6,182 nt of DNA from Oscillospiraceae bacterium. GTDB lineage: Bacteria > Bacillota_A > Clostridia > Saccharofermentanales > Saccharofermentanaceae. Under the pieces are notes generated by a model. The model saw only the letters and a program-made list of their open reading frames with translations, ran no database searches and was not told the origin of the DNA. The stretch lies in the NCBI GenBank assembly GCA_902803365.1, contig CADCPU010000158.1, positions 1-6,182 of the forward strand, written 5' to 3'. Below are positions 6,076 to 6,182 of the stretch, in pieces. The first letter of the stretch is position 1; every line of letters begins with the position of its first letter. The translations under genes were made by a program, and so were the position numbers.

Positions 6076-6176
6076 AAAAACGCAACGTGTATCGCAAGAT
6101 ATGCCAGAGCCGGTAGGTAGCCCGGCCGTCCTGTTATACAGGGTAAGTAACCTGCCCCTCCGGGTTGTCCGTTCTT
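6076..6176 (+). ncRNA. Candidate structured RNA, riboswitch-like, of unknown class
   Basis: This gene-free stretch folds into a closed shape. Stem P1 pairs AACGCAAC (6079-6086) with GUUG plus CGUU (6164-6167 and 6170-6173, bases 6168-6169 bulged). P2 pairs GUGUAUC (6087-6093) with GAUAUGC (6098-6104) around a GCAA loop, a GNRA tetraloop. P3 pairs CCGG plus AGG (6110-6113, 6115-6117) with CCUCCGG (6157-6163), with U6114 bulged, and is tipped by CCUGU-UAU-ACAGG (6130-6142). A competing fold gives two hairpins with similar loops (GCCGG/CCGGC and CAGG/CCUG). The layout (closing stem, GNRA-capped P2, GGUAGGUAGC, ending GGGUUGUCCGUU) recalls the c-di-GMP-I riboswitch, but the CGCAAAGCC core is altered, so I do not assign that class. 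If real, it would control a gene starting beyond 6182. Confidence 0.35.
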
Positions 6177-6182
6177 TGCTCA

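Noticed and set aside
6110..6158. Similarity to a 23S rRNA segment (GGTAGC ... GGGTAAGT ... CCTGC).
   Set aside because: Only scattered short strings agree, and the invariant bases between them do not match. No rRNA gene continues on either side.
6054..6182. A minus-strand frame open from the right edge to a stop overlapping the kinase stop, with a twice-used GYLP motif.
   Set aside because: It is short, has no start or ribosome binding site in the window, and the repeated GYLP simply reflects the GGTARGTARCC hairpin repeat read backwards.

Overview
The window looks like chromosomal DNA of a low-to-mid GC Gram-positive anaerobe, most likely class Clostridia (Bacillota). The evidence is strong AGGAGG-type ribosome binding sites before every gene, a secreted protein with DUF4214 repeats and a Thr/Pro/Ala linker (an architecture common in gut and rumen Clostridia), and a two-component/ABC-2 transporter cassette of a kind frequent in that class. 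All real genes lie on the + strand. The species cannot be named from the sequence.

Left edge (1-215): a possible 3' end of an upstream gene (stop at 78-80), then a ribosome binding site and an 18-codon frame (112-168). Its peptide resembles the extreme N-terminus of a small SAM-dependent methyltransferase but stops at once, so it is probably a broken gene. A promoter for the next gene overlaps the end of that remnant.

Region 216-2533: a 751-residue secreted protein with a signal peptide, beta-rich extracellular modules, a Thr/Pro/Ala linker and four DUF4214-type repeats arranged as two copies of a 128-residue block. A good intrinsic terminator closes this unit.

Region 2585-6053: one apparent operon behind an extended -10 promoter: OmpR-family response regulator, ABC transporter ATPase, six-helix ABC-2 permease and sensor histidine kinase. 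The ATPase resembles the BcrA/LanF family and has Glu where most ABC ATPases have the Q-loop Gln. The kinase has a single N-terminal membrane segment and no sensor domain. The simplest reading is a self-regulated sensing and detoxification or immunity module for a cell-envelope-active peptide: the transporter removes the compound, and the kinase and regulator adjust transporter level. The only sizeable gap in the operon (3356-3442) holds four TTGAC repeats at 11-12 base spacing. It can also fold, as RNA, into a hairpin that covers the ATPase ribosome binding site, so the transporter genes may have their own control point.

Right edge (6054-6182): no gene, but the sequence can fold into a compact closed RNA. 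It has a closing stem, a GNRA-capped hairpin and a long third arm with two possible folds. The layout recalls the c-di-GMP-I (GEMM) riboswitch, but several conserved parts are altered. It would lie just upstream of whatever gene follows the window. This edge and the 3356-3442 gap are the two places most worth a second look.
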